The translations under genes were made by a program, and so were the position numbers. This document shows positions 1 through 9,584 of a stretch of DNA of 64,000 nt, one piece after another. Position 1 is the stretch's first letter. Each line of letters starts with the position of its first letter. The DNA comes from Rhodanobacteraceae bacterium (GTDB lineage: Bacteria > Pseudomonadota > Gammaproteobacteria > Xanthomonadales > SZUA-5). The notes under the pieces were generated by a model. That model was given only the letters and a program-made list of their open reading frames with translations. It was not told the origin of the DNA and made no database searches. Location of the stretch: the NCBI GenBank assembly GCA_024234055.1, contig JACKOW010000004.1, forward strand, positions 266,939-330,938, given 5' to 3'.

Positions 1-1558
1 CAAAGAGCACGTCCGGGAAGTACTTGAGGACGATGGCACGCTCTTCCTCGCTGGCGGGCTCATAGCGGAACGCCAGATTCTGTTCGTGCTCGTCGACAAA
101 GTTCGTCTCGTAGCTTTGCCACAGCGGAGCCTCGATGGACTCGGCCTGTTGGATGAAGTCAATCCAGGTCTGATCAGGCGCTGAGGTGATCAGCATCGGG
201 AATTCCATCGGCTGAATGACGGCGCCAACCCTTTCCATGCGCTGCTGCAGCGGCGGATGAGAGTCAAAGGGATGCGGCACGTCGGCGTGGGTCATGGCTT
301 CGCGGAAGGCCGGCGACTGGGCGAAGGATGAAAGCCCCTGCGCGACCCGCCCCGCAAGATCCAGCGGCCCCTGATGCCTGTCGTTCTGATTGAACAGCTC
401 TTGCTCGACACTGTTCCGATAGCTGGCGTAGGCGCCGATCTTCACCAGCGCGCGCGACAGCGCTCCGGCCGAGGTCAGCCTGGCGGCCGTGGCATCGGCT
501 GCAAATTCGCGGGCCCGACTGGCCCGTGACAGCGCCAGTTCGAAGGCAGCGCGAAACAGGTTCAGCACGAAGAAGGCCAGCAAGGTCAAACCGTTTTCGC
601 TCAGCGTCTGCATGTATTGCTCGTAGGCCTGCAGCTTGGGGCCGAGCGCGGCGCCGGTTTCGGTGTCACCGCCGCTGAAATGGGCCATTTCATGGGCCAG
701 AACGGCATCTGCCTCATCTCGCGCCAGCACCCGAAGCAAGGGCAAGCTCACGAACAGACTACGACCCTGCACGTGCGCCCCGGGCAATTGCAGGGGCATC
801 TGGGTCACGAAGAAGTTGGCGTCTATCCCGCCCACGAGCTGCGTGGGGGCTGCCGTGCCCAAGGTTTGCGAGAACTGCTTGATCCGCGCCCACAGCTGCG
901 GCGCCTGATCCTCGCTGATGAGTTCACCCGCCACCGCGTTGTTCGACTGGGCACGCTTGAAGATGGCCGTGATGGCGACAAAGGCCGCGACGACGGCCAG
1001 GGCCGCAGCAATGAAGACCAGTTTGAGTATGTAGATGTGGAAGAAGTACGCGGTCAGCCAGTACGACAACCAGACCAGCATGGCGGCCTGCACCAGCACT
1101 TCAACCGCCGCGATCAGCCGCAGGCACCACCATCCGGTGGTGAAAGCCATGACCTGGAAGGCTGGTTTGGCATAGGCCAGCAGCGCCAGTCCAGCAATCA
1201 GCACCAGCGTGAATGCACCGAGCACCAGACTGTAGAAGGAGATCTTGTGGGCCAGATGGAACTGTCCGAACTCCTCGCCCAAGCCACAGGCCTGAGCCTG
1301 GAGTTGGCCCAGCTCCGGATAGGCACCATCACACAACGCCGCAATGGTCATCTGCGAGATGCGCGCCCGGGCAAGGGCCTTCTCGGCCTCACTCAGACCG
1401 TCGGCAGCCGCCAGGTCCTCGGCGAACACCCGCTGCATCTCCAGCGAGTTCTGATGTTGCTCATGGCTGGTGAACACCCAGGTGATGGCTGGCAACAGAA
1501 ACAGGCCCAGGGCCGCAAGGCCCAGCAGTTTCAGGAATGCACGCTTGAGTTCTGGCAT
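1..1558 (-). CDS. M48-family membrane zinc metalloprotease, C-terminus cut by window edge
   Basis: The reading frame opens at an ATG at 1558 on the minus strand and is still open at base 1, giving 519 visible residues. A hydrophobic segment lies at about residues 5-29, with further membrane-like stretches before residue 190. The catalytic zinc motif HEMAH is at about residues 289-293 and is followed by AREFAAD, whose Glu (about residue 351) fits the third zinc ligand. This order (membrane helices, HExxH, then a distal ExxAD) is that of the M48/Ste24-HtpX group, which degrades or processes membrane proteins with the active site on the cytoplasmic side. The substrate is unknown. The next gene on the same strand lies beyond a palindromic repeat, so co-transcription is uncertain. 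Confidence 0.88.
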   Translation of the reverse strand, partial: MPELKRAFLKLLGLAALGLFLLPAITWVFTSHEQHQNSLEMQRVFAEDLAAADGLSEAEKALARARISQMTIAALCDGAYPELGQLQAQACGLGEEFGQFHLAHKISFYSLVLGAFTLVLIAGLALLAYAKPAFQVMAFTTGWWCLRLIAAVEVLVQAAMLVWLSYWLTAYFFHIYILKLVFIAAALAVVAAFVAITAIFKRAQSNNAVAGELISEDQAPQLWARIKQFSQTLGTAAPTQLVGGIDANFFVTQMPLQLPGAHVQGRSLFVSLPLLRVLARDEADAVLAHEMAHFSGGDTETGAALGPKLQAYEQYMQTLSENGLTLLAFFVLNLFRAAFELALSRASRAREFAADATAARLTSAGALSRALVKIGAYASYRNSVEQELFNQNDRHQGPLDLAGRVAQGLSSFAQSPAFREAMTHADVPHPFDSHPPLQQRMERVGAVIQPMEFPMLITSAPDQTWIDFIQQAESIEAPLWQSYETNFVDEHEQNLAFRYEPASEEERAIVLKYFPDVLF

Positions 1559-1713
1559 CGGATCAGGGCCTTGCGACGATTCAGGAGGAACTTCCTGTCG
1601 GGCGATCTCCGCATTCCTGCGGATTCCGCTCGGCGACAGCAGTGAAGCCACTGTGAAGACAGCGGCGAGTATTCACAGTTCCTGACGATCACGAAAGTCG
1701 CAAGTTTGTGCCG

Positions 1714-1806
1714 CAATCGCCGCCGGGATCGCCGAGTTGTACTCGGCAGCTCCTGGCTTCGGAAGAGCGAAGAGCAAGAGCGCCGACGGCTAGTCGGCGA
1801 TCCCGG
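1714..1806. repeat. GATCGCCGA-type palindromic intergenic repeat, copy 1
   Basis: Perfect 11-bp inverted arms (GGGATCGCCGA at 1725-1735 and its complement at 1794-1804) enclose two smaller hairpins, GCCGAG/CTCGGC (1731-1747) and GCCGAC/GTCGGC (1782-1798). Related copies are at 41820-41922 and 42790-42836. All three lie just downstream of minus-strand genes or between genes, as expected of REP-like elements that can also act as terminators. Confidence 0.7.
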
Positions 1807-1813
1807 CTGGCAC

Positions 1814-3586
1814 TCAACCAGCTGCCTTCTTCAGACGCGGCGCCACAAAGTCGTCATGCACCGCCTTCTTCAACACTTCCGGCGGCAGCAGTCCCTGGTT
1901 CAGGATGAAATCGTGGAAAGCGGCTGCATCGAACTGATCCTTCAACTGCAACTCGGTCTCGGCGCGCAGGGCTTGCAGCTGGGTGTAGCCGTAGTAATAG
2001 GCCGTGGCCTGGGCCGGTGAGCGGAAGGTGTAGCGATCGATCTCGGTCTGGGCGTTGAGGTCGTCCTCCACGACTTCTTCCATCAGCACGCGCTTGGCTT
2101 CGGCCGGCGTGACCAGGCCGAGGTTGATGGCCGGATCCAGCCAGATCCGGGCAGCCCGGAGCAAGCGGTATTGCAGCGACGCCAACTGGCCATCCAGCGG
2201 CATGTGCGGCTTCATGATCGATTCTGCGTACAGCGCCCAGCCCTCGACATTGGCCGAGTTGAAGGCGAACAGGGCGCGCGCCGTCGAAACACCACCACGC
2301 AGCATGGTGGTGAACTGCATCTCGTGGCCAGGACGGGCCTCGTGTGCAGACAGGCTCCACATCATCGCCCGATAGGCGTAATCGCTGTCCGGCCAGCTGC
2401 CATCCTTGTTCTGCTCGATGAGCGGCACGATGAATTCCGGATACTCGCCGGTGTTGCCGACCAGCCGCGGTGTGTCCAGATGTGCGGCTGGCTGCTGTGC
2501 CGTCTCCGCGGCGGTAGCCATGCGCACTCGTGCCGGCTCGTTCGGCAACGTCGCCAGCTTCTCGCGGGCAATGATCCGGTCGATCTCGGCCATGACCTCC
2601 TGATAGGTGGCCATCAGCGCGTCACCGTGGATCTGCTCCTTCTTCAACAGCCGCAGGACTTCGCGATAGTCCTTGGTGTTGTAGCCCTTCTCCTTGGCCA
2701 CCAGCGGCGCCAGCGCCATCATCTCGTTGCGGATATCCATGAAAGCCACCTGGCCGATGACCATCAGCTCTTCCGGGCTGGCGTGCACGCCAAAATTCTT
2801 CAGCTGCAGCTCGTAGAGTTCGCGCGGCAACATCGCGCTGTCGCGGGTATTGGGCAGAATGGTCTTGCGCACCCACTCGTTGTAGTCGCGCAGCTGCGAC
2901 TGCAGCAGTGCCAGCGAATCCTGCCAGCCGTCGAGCCCACTGGCCTGGAACACCTGCTCCAGACCCTCGATCAGCTTGGGCGCGTCTTCCAGATCCTTCT
3001 CGACCTCGCCGCGATAGGGCAGGATCAGATCCTTGACCCCCATGCGCTCGGTCAGACGTTCCTTGGCCAGCTCCAACAGAGGCTCGAAACCCTCCGCCTC
3101 ACCGGTGTACTTCTTCAAGCGCACCAATGCCGCCTTGCGCTGCTCCATCGGCACCTGCTTGTCGAGCTGACCACGAAAACCGGCAAAGATCAGGCCGTTG
3201 ATGTTGCCGTATGGCATCACCCGATCGTAATTCACCTGCGTGGATTCAATACTGTCCTGCTGCGACTGGATCATGATCTGCAGATCCTGCGCCACCCGCG
3301 GATCGGATTCGGTGGCCAGCAGGCCTTCCAGCCTGGCGATGTGCTTCTGCGCCTCGGCGATCTGGCGCTGGGCCAGATCCGGACCCAGATCAAAGATCTG
3401 CTCGTCGAAACCCGTCACCCCGACCTGACTGGCAAACTCAGGCGCGAACTTCGCCTGCGATTCCAGCACCTCGTGGGCGATCTGGTTGGATCGCGCCACC
3501 CAATCGCCGTCGCCCTTGCCGGGCGCCGCGGCCATTGCCGAAAACGAAGCCGCCAGCAAACCGGCAGCCAAGAGCTGTTTGAACAT
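1814..3586 (-). CDS. Exported DUF885-family protein (zinc-peptidase-like)
   Basis: The protein has 590 residues from the ATG at 3586, which starts directly with a signal peptide (MFKQLLAAGLLAASFSAMA). An in-frame GTG 15 bases upstream would only add MAGCL, so the ATG is preferred. The HEARPGH sequence at about residues 415-421 is the signature of DUF885, a family related to gluzincin-type metallopeptidases. The family is poorly characterised, so a periplasmic peptidase or hydrolase role is inference. The gene is 110 bp downstream of pnkp on the same strand, and nothing links it to RNA repair. Confidence 0.85.
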   Translation of the reverse strand: MFKQLLAAGLLAASFSAMAAAPGKGDGDWVARSNQIAHEVLESQAKFAPEFASQVGVTGFDEQIFDLGPDLAQRQIAEAQKHIARLEGLLATESDPRVAQDLQIMIQSQQDSIESTQVNYDRVMPYGNINGLIFAGFRGQLDKQVPMEQRKAALVRLKKYTGEAEGFEPLLELAKERLTERMGVKDLILPYRGEVEKDLEDAPKLIEGLEQVFQASGLDGWQDSLALLQSQLRDYNEWVRKTILPNTRDSAMLPRELYELQLKNFGVHASPEELMVIGQVAFMDIRNEMMALAPLVAKEKGYNTKDYREVLRLLKKEQIHGDALMATYQEVMAEIDRIIAREKLATLPNEPARVRMATAAETAQQPAAHLDTPRLVGNTGEYPEFIVPLIEQNKDGSWPDSDYAYRAMMWSLSAHEARPGHEMQFTTMLRGGVSTARALFAFNSANVEGWALYAESIMKPHMPLDGQLASLQYRLLRAARIWLDPAINLGLVTPAEAKRVLMEEVVEDDLNAQTEIDRYTFRSPAQATAYYYGYTQLQALRAETELQLKDQFDAAAFHDFILNQGLLPPEVLKKAVHDDFVAPRLKKAAG

Positions 3587-3695
3587 GAGACACCCCGCCA
3601 CTCTGAAAGTGAAGGGAGCGTAGAGAGCAACCGCGGCACGCGCATGGGCGGGAGGTCACTGTGACTGATGGCGGCCTCAGCGGTCGGATGCGCCC

Positions 3696-6236
3696 TCAGA
3701 GTCGCGGATCGACCGGCTCGCTTTCCAACGCCAACACGCCAAATACGCACTCATGGACGCGGTACAGCGGTTCACGCTCTACGAATCGGTGCAAGGCTTC
3801 AAGCCCGAGCCCGAACTCGCGCAGGGCCAGGGCTCGTTTCGGAGCCAGCGCGCGCTGACGCAGGCGTTCGAGGTTGGCAGGCTCGGTATAGGCCGGACCG
3901 TAGATGATGCGCAGGTATTCGCGGCCGCGGCACTTGATCGCCGGCTGCAGCAGGCCCTTCTGGCCAATCACGATGCCTTCGACGGGCTTGATCACCATGC
4001 CCTCGCTTTCAGCGCTGGTGATCTCATGCCACCACGCGGTCGCTTCCGCCTCGCTCACCGGATCCGCCAGGTCGACATGGCGGCGCTGGGTGGGTCGGAA
4101 CAGACCGGGATCCGCAGTACACAAGCGGTCGATCAGATCCAGATGCCAGCGGTGGTCGTTCTGCAGGCTCGCTGCACCTTCGTATGCGAGCACGTGGAAC
4201 GGCGCCAGGCGCAGATCATCAACGCCATGCACTGGCCAGCAGTAGCGTCGGTATTCGGCAACATACTGGTCAATGCCATCGGCACGCTGCGCCAGCGTTG
4301 CCGGCAATGAACCCAGGTCGATGCCGCGGGCAGCGGCCTGAACGGCCCAGTCGCGAGACGCGTGCAAGGCATGGGTCCCTGCCGCACCGGTCGGCGCGTA
4401 TTGCTGCCGCAGCAGATCGCCAGCCTTCGCCGACCACGGCAACAGTTCGGCGTCGAGAGCGATCCAGTCACTGGCCAACTCATCCCACAAGCCACTGGCC
4501 TGCATCGCCGCATCCAATTTGGCCAGCAAGGCTTCCTCGGTGCTGCCGTCGTTGAAAAACCGCCGGCCCGTGCGCGTGTAGATCACGCCTCGGCCATCGC
4601 CGCGAATACCGAAGCGGCGGCCGGCGACCTCCTCGTCGCGGCACAGCACCACAACCGCGCGCGAACCCATGTGCTTTTCCTGGCACACCAGCTGGGTCAC
4701 GCCTTCGGCGCGATAGTAGTCGAAGGCTTCGGCCGGGCGTTCGAGCCAATCGCCGGTCGCGGCCGTGGCCGGCGGCGACATTGTCGGTGGCAGGTACACC
4801 AACCAACGCGGGTCAACCGCGAAGCGGCTCATCACTTCAAGCGCTGCGCGCGCGTTTTCATCGCGGATGGTCACCGTACGCCCCAGGCGTGGCTTGATCA
4901 CGCGCTTGCCGAGCACATCCTCGACATCGAGCACACTGGCATCGCGCGCGGGCGCAGCAGGGCCGGCGAGCGGCTTGATCGGTTCGTACCAGGTGCGGAT
5001 GGCCGGCACGCTGACCAGTTCGCGCTCGGGGTAGCGCAAGGCGGTGAGCTTGCCGCCGAACACGCAGCCGGTGTCGACGCAGATGGTGCGGTTCACCCAT
5101 TCTGCGTCCGGCACCGGCGTGTGGCCGTAGACCACCATCGCTGCACCCCGATAATCGCCGGCCCAGTTGTATCGCACCGGCAGGCCGTATTCATCGGTCT
5201 CGCCGGTGGTCTCGCCGTACAAGGCGAAATCTCGCACGGCGCCCGAGGCGCGGCCCTGCATGCTCTCTTTCATGCCGGCGTGGGCAACCACCAGCTTGCC
5301 GTCATCGAACACCAGATGGCTCACCAGCGTATGGATCCAGTCGCCGACCTGCTTTCGGAAGTCGTCAGGCTCGGATTCGAGCTGTTGTAGTGTTTCCGCC
5401 AGGCCGTGGCTGATCTTGACGTCACGCCCGCGCAGCTTCTTCATCAGCTTGACGTCGTGATTGCCCGGCACGCAGAAGGCCGTCCCATTGGCCACCATCG
5501 CCATGACCAGCCGCAACACGCCGGGCGAATCCGGACCGCGGTCGACCAGATCGCCAACGAAGACCGCCCGACGCCCTTCGGGCGCCGTCACTTCTGGCGC
5601 CTCGCGGCTGCCGGTGATGGTGTAACCGAGCGTGCGCAACAGCTGCACGCATTCATCCAGGCAGCCGTGCACATCGCCAATGATGTCGAAGGGGCCGTGC
5701 TGATCACGGCGATCGTTCCACGCCTTCTCACGCGTGATTTCGGCGTCGGCGACCATCTCGACGCTGCGCAGCACCGCCGCCACCTTGAAGCCTTCCTTCT
5801 CCAGCCCTCGCATCGACCGATGCAGGCTCTGCGTCTGCGATCTGATCACATGCGGACCGAAGTCGCGATCCGGGCGCAGCGCGTTGCGTTCGTGAAGCAG
5901 GCGCTCGGGCAAATCGAACACGATCGCCGAGGCAAGAACGTGGTGCTCGCGCGCCAGCGCCACCAGACGCTTGCGATCTTCGGGCCGCACGTTGGTGGCA
6001 TCGACCACGGTGAGTTTTCCGGCGGCCAGGCGCTTGCCGGCGATGTAATAAAGGACGTCAAAGGCATCCTTGGTCGCCGACTGGTCATTCTCATCATCGG
6101 AAATCAGCGCACGGCAATAGTCCGAGGAAATCACCTCGGTCGGCTTGAAATGCGTGCGCGCGAAAGTTGATTTGCCGGAGCCGGACGCGCCAATCAGCGC
6201 GACCAACGAAAGTTCGGGGACTCGGACGATGCTCAT
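3696..6236 (-). CDS. pnkp: Bacterial polynucleotide kinase-phosphatase-ligase (Pnkp), RNA repair
   Basis: This 846-residue protein has the three catalytic modules of bacterial Pnkp in the usual order. An N-terminal 5'-OH kinase has P-loop GASGSGKST at residues 16-24. A central calcineurin-like 2',3'-phosphatase has GDVHGC (metal-binding Asp at about 184), GDLVDRG and GNHD. The C-terminal adenylyltransferase has EKHMGSR with the expected nucleotidyl lysine at about 521. Length is close to the characterised Clostridium thermocellum enzyme. Together with Hen1 it reseals RNAs cut by ribotoxins, with Hen1 2'-O-methylating the 3' end. The start is set at the ATG at 6236, which overlaps the hen1 stop codon in an ATGA arrangement and so implies translational coupling. 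The in-frame extension to 6329 lies inside hen1 and was rejected. Confidence 0.96.
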   Translation of the reverse strand: MSIVRVPELSLVALIGASGSGKSTFARTHFKPTEVISSDYCRALISDDENDQSATKDAFDVLYYIAGKRLAAGKLTVVDATNVRPEDRKRLVALAREHHVLASAIVFDLPERLLHERNALRPDRDFGPHVIRSQTQSLHRSMRGLEKEGFKVAAVLRSVEMVADAEITREKAWNDRRDQHGPFDIIGDVHGCLDECVQLLRTLGYTITGSREAPEVTAPEGRRAVFVGDLVDRGPDSPGVLRLVMAMVANGTAFCVPGNHDVKLMKKLRGRDVKISHGLAETLQQLESEPDDFRKQVGDWIHTLVSHLVFDDGKLVVAHAGMKESMQGRASGAVRDFALYGETTGETDEYGLPVRYNWAGDYRGAAMVVYGHTPVPDAEWVNRTICVDTGCVFGGKLTALRYPERELVSVPAIRTWYEPIKPLAGPAAPARDASVLDVEDVLGKRVIKPRLGRTVTIRDENARAALEVMSRFAVDPRWLVYLPPTMSPPATAATGDWLERPAEAFDYYRAEGVTQLVCQEKHMGSRAVVVLCRDEEVAGRRFGIRGDGRGVIYTRTGRRFFNDGSTEEALLAKLDAAMQASGLWDELASDWIALDAELLPWSAKAGDLLRQQYAPTGAAGTHALHASRDWAVQAAARGIDLGSLPATLAQRADGIDQYVAEYRRYCWPVHGVDDLRLAPFHVLAYEGAASLQNDHRWHLDLIDRLCTADPGLFRPTQRRHVDLADPVSEAEATAWWHEITSAESEGMVIKPVEGIVIGQKGLLQPAIKCRGREYLRIIYGPAYTEPANLERLRQRALAPKRALALREFGLGLEALHRFVEREPLYRVHECVFGVLALESEPVDPRL

Positions 6237-7624
6237 CGGCTGAAGACTCCCATCTGAGTCGGCGGCCCCAGTTCGGGATCGACATCGCCGATGGGCAGAA
6301 ACTCGACCGAATAGCCGTGGCGTTGACAAACGCCTGCGGCCCAGGCCTCGAACTCAGCGCGTGTCCACTCGAAACGGTGGTCGCGGTGGCGCATCGTGCC
6401 AGCGGCCAGATTCGCGAAGCGCGCGTTGTACTCGACATTGGGCGTGGTGATGACCACCGTCTCGGGCTGCGCGAACTCGAACAAGGTGCGCTCGAAGGCA
6501 TCCAGACGCGTGGCGTCGATGTGCTCGATCACCTCGATGGCGCAGGCGGCGTCGAATCCGGCCATGCGCGCGTCGCGATAGGTCAGGCTGCCCTGCTGCA
6601 GATCAATGCGGGCGCGCTTCATCGGCGCCATGCGGTCGAGTTTCAGGCGCTCTGCGGCGCGTTCGAGCGATACCGCCGAAACGTCGATACCCAGGATCGT
6701 CCGGAACTGCTTGTGTTCGAGCAGACGACCCAGCAGCCGACCTTCGCCGCAACCCACGTCCAGCACCGATCCCGCGCCACAACGCAGCAGCACTTCCTCG
6801 ACCGCGGCCATGCGCCGCTCGTTCAGGCTGAGAGCGCGCTCAAGCTGCTGCTCGCCAGCTTCCTTCTCCCGGTCGGTCGCGCCGACTTCCTCCTCTGGCT
6901 CAGCCAACAACTTGCCCAGCGCCTCACGCACCAGCGAGCGCTGCCGTTTGAGATAGTTGGAGAGTATCCAGTCACGCTCTGGGTGCGTCGCCAGCCAGTC
7001 GCCGCCCTTGTCGAGCAGCTTCTGGACCTCGTCGCTGCCCACGTAATAGTGCTTGTCGCCATCCAGCGCCGGCAACAGCAGATACAAATGCTGCAGCAGT
7101 TCGGCCAGGCGCAAGCAGCCACGCAAATGCAGTCGGAAGTAGCGGCTCGCGCCCCAATCCGGAAATGTCTCGTCCAGCGGCAGCGGCTGCACATCGACCT
7201 GGTACCCCAGAGGCCCAAAGCATGCGCGGACCTTGTCTGCACCCGCGCGACAGCGCAGCACCGGGATTTCGGCCTCAAGCGCAATCGCCGATGCCGCCAG
7301 ATCGGCACGCGCCTTGCTCGTACCCGCCATGGCGCTGGAAAACACCTGGGCGATGGCCACCGCCAGGAACGACGATGCGGCGTACGGCCGGTCGTTCACG
7401 TACTGCGTCAACGGACCATCCGCATCACCTCGCCCACGCACCAGCCCGACTGGATCGACATCAACCACCAGCGCGACTGCGCATCGCTCCACCGTGGCCT
7501 CCGGATAGAACACATGCGCAGTGCCGAAGGCCAGAGGGAATTCCTGGTGCCGATCCGGGTTCTTCGACAGCAGATAACCGAGGTCGGTTGCCGGCTGGTG
7601 GGTTGTGCTGATCAGGAGCTGCAT
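6233..7624 (-). CDS. hen1: 3'-terminal RNA ribose 2'-O-methyltransferase Hen1
   Basis: The protein has 463 residues. The N-terminal half (from MQLLISTTHQPATDLGYLL) is the bacterial Hen1 domain that activates the Pnkp ligase. The C-terminal half is an AdoMet methyltransferase with VLDVGCGEGRLLG as the cofactor loop. The Mn-binding set appears as EVIEH followed later by HRDHRFEWTRAEF, matching the E-x-x-E-H plus distal His pattern of Hen1. It methylates the ribose 2'-OH at the 3' end of cleaved RNA before Pnkp joins it, which protects the repaired RNA from a second cut at that site. The start at 7624 matches the family N-terminus; an ATG 30 bases upstream is possible. It is the first gene of the hen1-pnkp unit, divergent from the exported-protein pair with a 133-bp shared promoter region. 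Confidence 0.96.
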   Translation of the reverse strand: MQLLISTTHQPATDLGYLLSKNPDRHQEFPLAFGTAHVFYPEATVERCAVALVVDVDPVGLVRGRGDADGPLTQYVNDRPYAASSFLAVAIAQVFSSAMAGTSKARADLAASAIALEAEIPVLRCRAGADKVRACFGPLGYQVDVQPLPLDETFPDWGASRYFRLHLRGCLRLAELLQHLYLLLPALDGDKHYYVGSDEVQKLLDKGGDWLATHPERDWILSNYLKRQRSLVREALGKLLAEPEEEVGATDREKEAGEQQLERALSLNERRMAAVEEVLLRCGAGSVLDVGCGEGRLLGRLLEHKQFRTILGIDVSAVSLERAAERLKLDRMAPMKRARIDLQQGSLTYRDARMAGFDAACAIEVIEHIDATRLDAFERTLFEFAQPETVVITTPNVEYNARFANLAAGTMRHRDHRFEWTRAEFEAWAAGVCQRHGYSVEFLPIGDVDPELGPPTQMGVFSR

Positions 7625-7757
7625 GGCGGGACGGCGGAGCCAAGGGCCAAGCATGATGCTTCAGACTAGCCGCGATGGCGAATGTGCGGCCGACTGTTGT
7701 CTGGACAGCCCGCCGACGCTCCGGCCTAATGCTCCGGCATCGCCGGAGAAAAATGAC

Positions 7758-8453
7758 ATGTCGCGCGCCCGTCTCGTCGCTGCGTTGCTGGTGGCCACCT
7801 CGCAGGCTGCAGCCGTCGCGGCGCAGGGTACTTCCATCGTGATGCAGCGAAATAGCGAACCCGGCGATGCCGGTGAAGTGTTGGTTTTCGTGGGCGAGCA
7901 GCTGTCTTATGAGCCGCTGGACATCAGCTGCGATGGCTGCCTCATATTCGATTCCTGGCACACCGCCCGCTACCGGGTTGTCGAAGGGATCCACGGCGTC
8001 CGACCCGGCGAAGAGCTTGAGTTCGCAGTAGCAGAACATGCCATATTGATTCCGTTTGGGCACTCCCGCTTTGCCTTGGCATTCGTAGAGCGGCGCGGCG
8101 ACCAACTGACGCTGATCAAGTATCAGCAGGTGCCGGTCTACCCCACCAGAGACCTCAGTTTCGCATCCTGTGGACCGCTGGGCGGCGGCCCGAAGGATCT
8201 CAGCGAGCCACTGGATCCGCGGGGCCCAGAATTGCGCGATGTACTCTTCTCTCCGAAGCTGGTGGTGGACGATACCCATCGCATGTCAGCGCTGGGTCGC
8301 AAGACGGCATACGACCCGCGCTGGCACGAGGTCGATGGCAATGAAGTCGTATGTCGCCGGGGAATACCGGTGGCCGACCTGGTGTCGGCCTTGGTGCGCG
8401 ATGACGACGTGCTCAAGGCTGCACTGCCCGAATTGGCGGGAGCGGCGCGATGA
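7758..8453 (+). CDS. Exported protein of unknown function, paralogue A
   Basis: The chosen ATG at 7758 begins MSRARLVAALLVATSQAAAVAAQ, a clear signal peptide; the longer open frame upstream has no such start. The mature part (about 210 residues) contains FVGEQL near its N-terminus, a TARYRV stretch, VPVYPTRDL and a C-terminal VVCRRG. The same landmarks occur in the same order in the next gene, so the two are tandem paralogues. Several cysteines are conserved between them, suggesting disulfide-bonded periplasmic proteins. I do not recognise the family. The stop codon overlaps the start of the next gene (ATGA), so the pair forms an operon. Confidence 0.75.
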   Translation: MSRARLVAALLVATSQAAAVAAQGTSIVMQRNSEPGDAGEVLVFVGEQLSYEPLDISCDGCLIFDSWHTARYRVVEGIHGVRPGEELEFAVAEHAILIPFGHSRFALAFVERRGDQLTLIKYQQVPVYPTRDLSFASCGPLGGGPKDLSEPLDPRGPELRDVLFSPKLVVDDTHRMSALGRKTAYDPRWHEVDGNEVVCRRGIPVADLVSALVRDDDVLKAALPELAGAAR

Positions 8454-9127
8454 TCGCTGAAGCTCTGGTACTCCTGCTTGCAGCCTCCGCGGCAGCCACG
8501 GATACCAAGGTGCCGCAGCCAGATCGGAAGCCGACGCACCTGTTGCAATTCGTCGGGGAGCAGTTGGCCTTCGATCCGATCGATTGCGTCCCCTACCGCT
8601 GGTCGACCGAGGATATGAGCCAGTCCCAGGACGAGGCCGAGGCTGAGGCTGAGGACGACACGGACAGCACCCGATGCGGTGGGGACGATTTGAACTACAT
8701 GGCTCGCTATCGCGTGCTGAAGACGATCAAGGGCGAAACGGGTGATACCGTCGATTTCATTGCCTCGGGGTGGACTTCCTTCTACGCGGAAAGCCGCCAC
8801 GCCCTGCTCTACGTCCTTGTATCACCCGATGGAGCTTTGCTTCCCCCGGGGCTGGCGGTCTCGGTCTACCCCACCGTCGATGGCGACTGGGCGAGTTGCG
8901 ACAATGACGACGGTAGCGAACTGGTTGAGTTCGCCGATAACCTCGTGTTTGGTCGCACCGACGGCATGAGTGCTCACGGCATCGCCGAACGTTTCCCATC
9001 ATCCGATTACGCGATCATTGGCGACGAGGCCTTCTGCATTCGCGGCAGGCGATTGCCAGCGCTGGCCCAGGATCTGGAGCGCGGAATCGGCAACTTGCGC
9101 GACGAGGGCTTTCCGAACCTTCCATAG
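8450..9127 (+). CDS. Exported protein of unknown function, paralogue B
   Basis: The 225-residue product starts with MIAEALVLLLAASAAATD, a short signal peptide, and overlaps the previous gene by four bases. It shares FVGEQL, MARYRV, VSVYPT and a C-terminal FCIRGR with paralogue A, plus similar cysteine spacing. An acidic insert rich in Glu and Asp (about residues 58-75) is absent from paralogue A. The function is unknown. The pair is not obviously tied to the divergent RNA-repair operon. It ends about 270 bp before the integrated element; bases 9128-9337 hold no recognisable feature. Confidence 0.75.
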   Translation: MIAEALVLLLAASAAATDTKVPQPDRKPTHLLQFVGEQLAFDPIDCVPYRWSTEDMSQSQDEAEAEAEDDTDSTRCGGDDLNYMARYRVLKTIKGETGDTVDFIASGWTSFYAESRHALLYVLVSPDGALLPPGLAVSVYPTVDGDWASCDNDDGSELVEFADNLVFGRTDGMSAHGIAERFPSSDYAIIGDEAFCIRGRRLPALAQDLERGIGNLRDEGFPNLP

Positions 9128-9337
9128 CGTCCGTGTGAATGTCGAGCCAGCGGCGCGCGATATCCCAGCCTTGGACGCAGCCCGATGCTGGCCGACATTG
9201 TGGCCGAAGAATGAACCCGGAGATCAACGCTCAAGAGCCGTGGCCGCCGGCGCGACCAAGGCACGAGCAAGGTTCCAACCTCAGCCGCACCGGAACCGAG
9301 CTACCGTTCTGGATACCATCCAACTGCGATGCCCCCC

Positions 9338-9430
9338 AGAACGAAAAAACCCCGCCGGAGCGGGGTTTCTGGTGTTTCTTCGGACGAATCTGGACCCGTC
9401 CGGATGTTCAATTGGTGCCGAGGAAAGGAC
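9338..9430. other. attL: left attachment site with duplicated tRNA-Leu 3' end and terminator
   Basis: The 34 bases at 9397-9430 are identical to 19392-19425, which cover the 3' end of the tRNA-Leu gene and its immediate flank. Similarity continues to the left through a CCCCGC-CGGA-GCGGGG hairpin (9350-9364), matching the tRNA terminator at 19341-19365 with scattered substitutions. Similarity stops at 9431. This is the direct-repeat boundary expected for an element inserted by a tyrosine recombinase into a tRNA 3' end. The diverged flank suggests the element brought its attachment region from another strain's tRNA-Leu locus. Confidence 0.85.
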
Positions 9431-9584
9431 ACAAACCACAGCCAGAAAACGCGCCGCGCGTGGGTTTCCCGTTTCGTCGTTTTCAATATGCCCCCAGATG
9501 TGCCCCCATCTATCGCCCGGTAGGCTGATTCCAGACGCGGGAGCGCTCCGCCCCCCGCGCCCGCCCGTCGGTTGCAATTCACTA

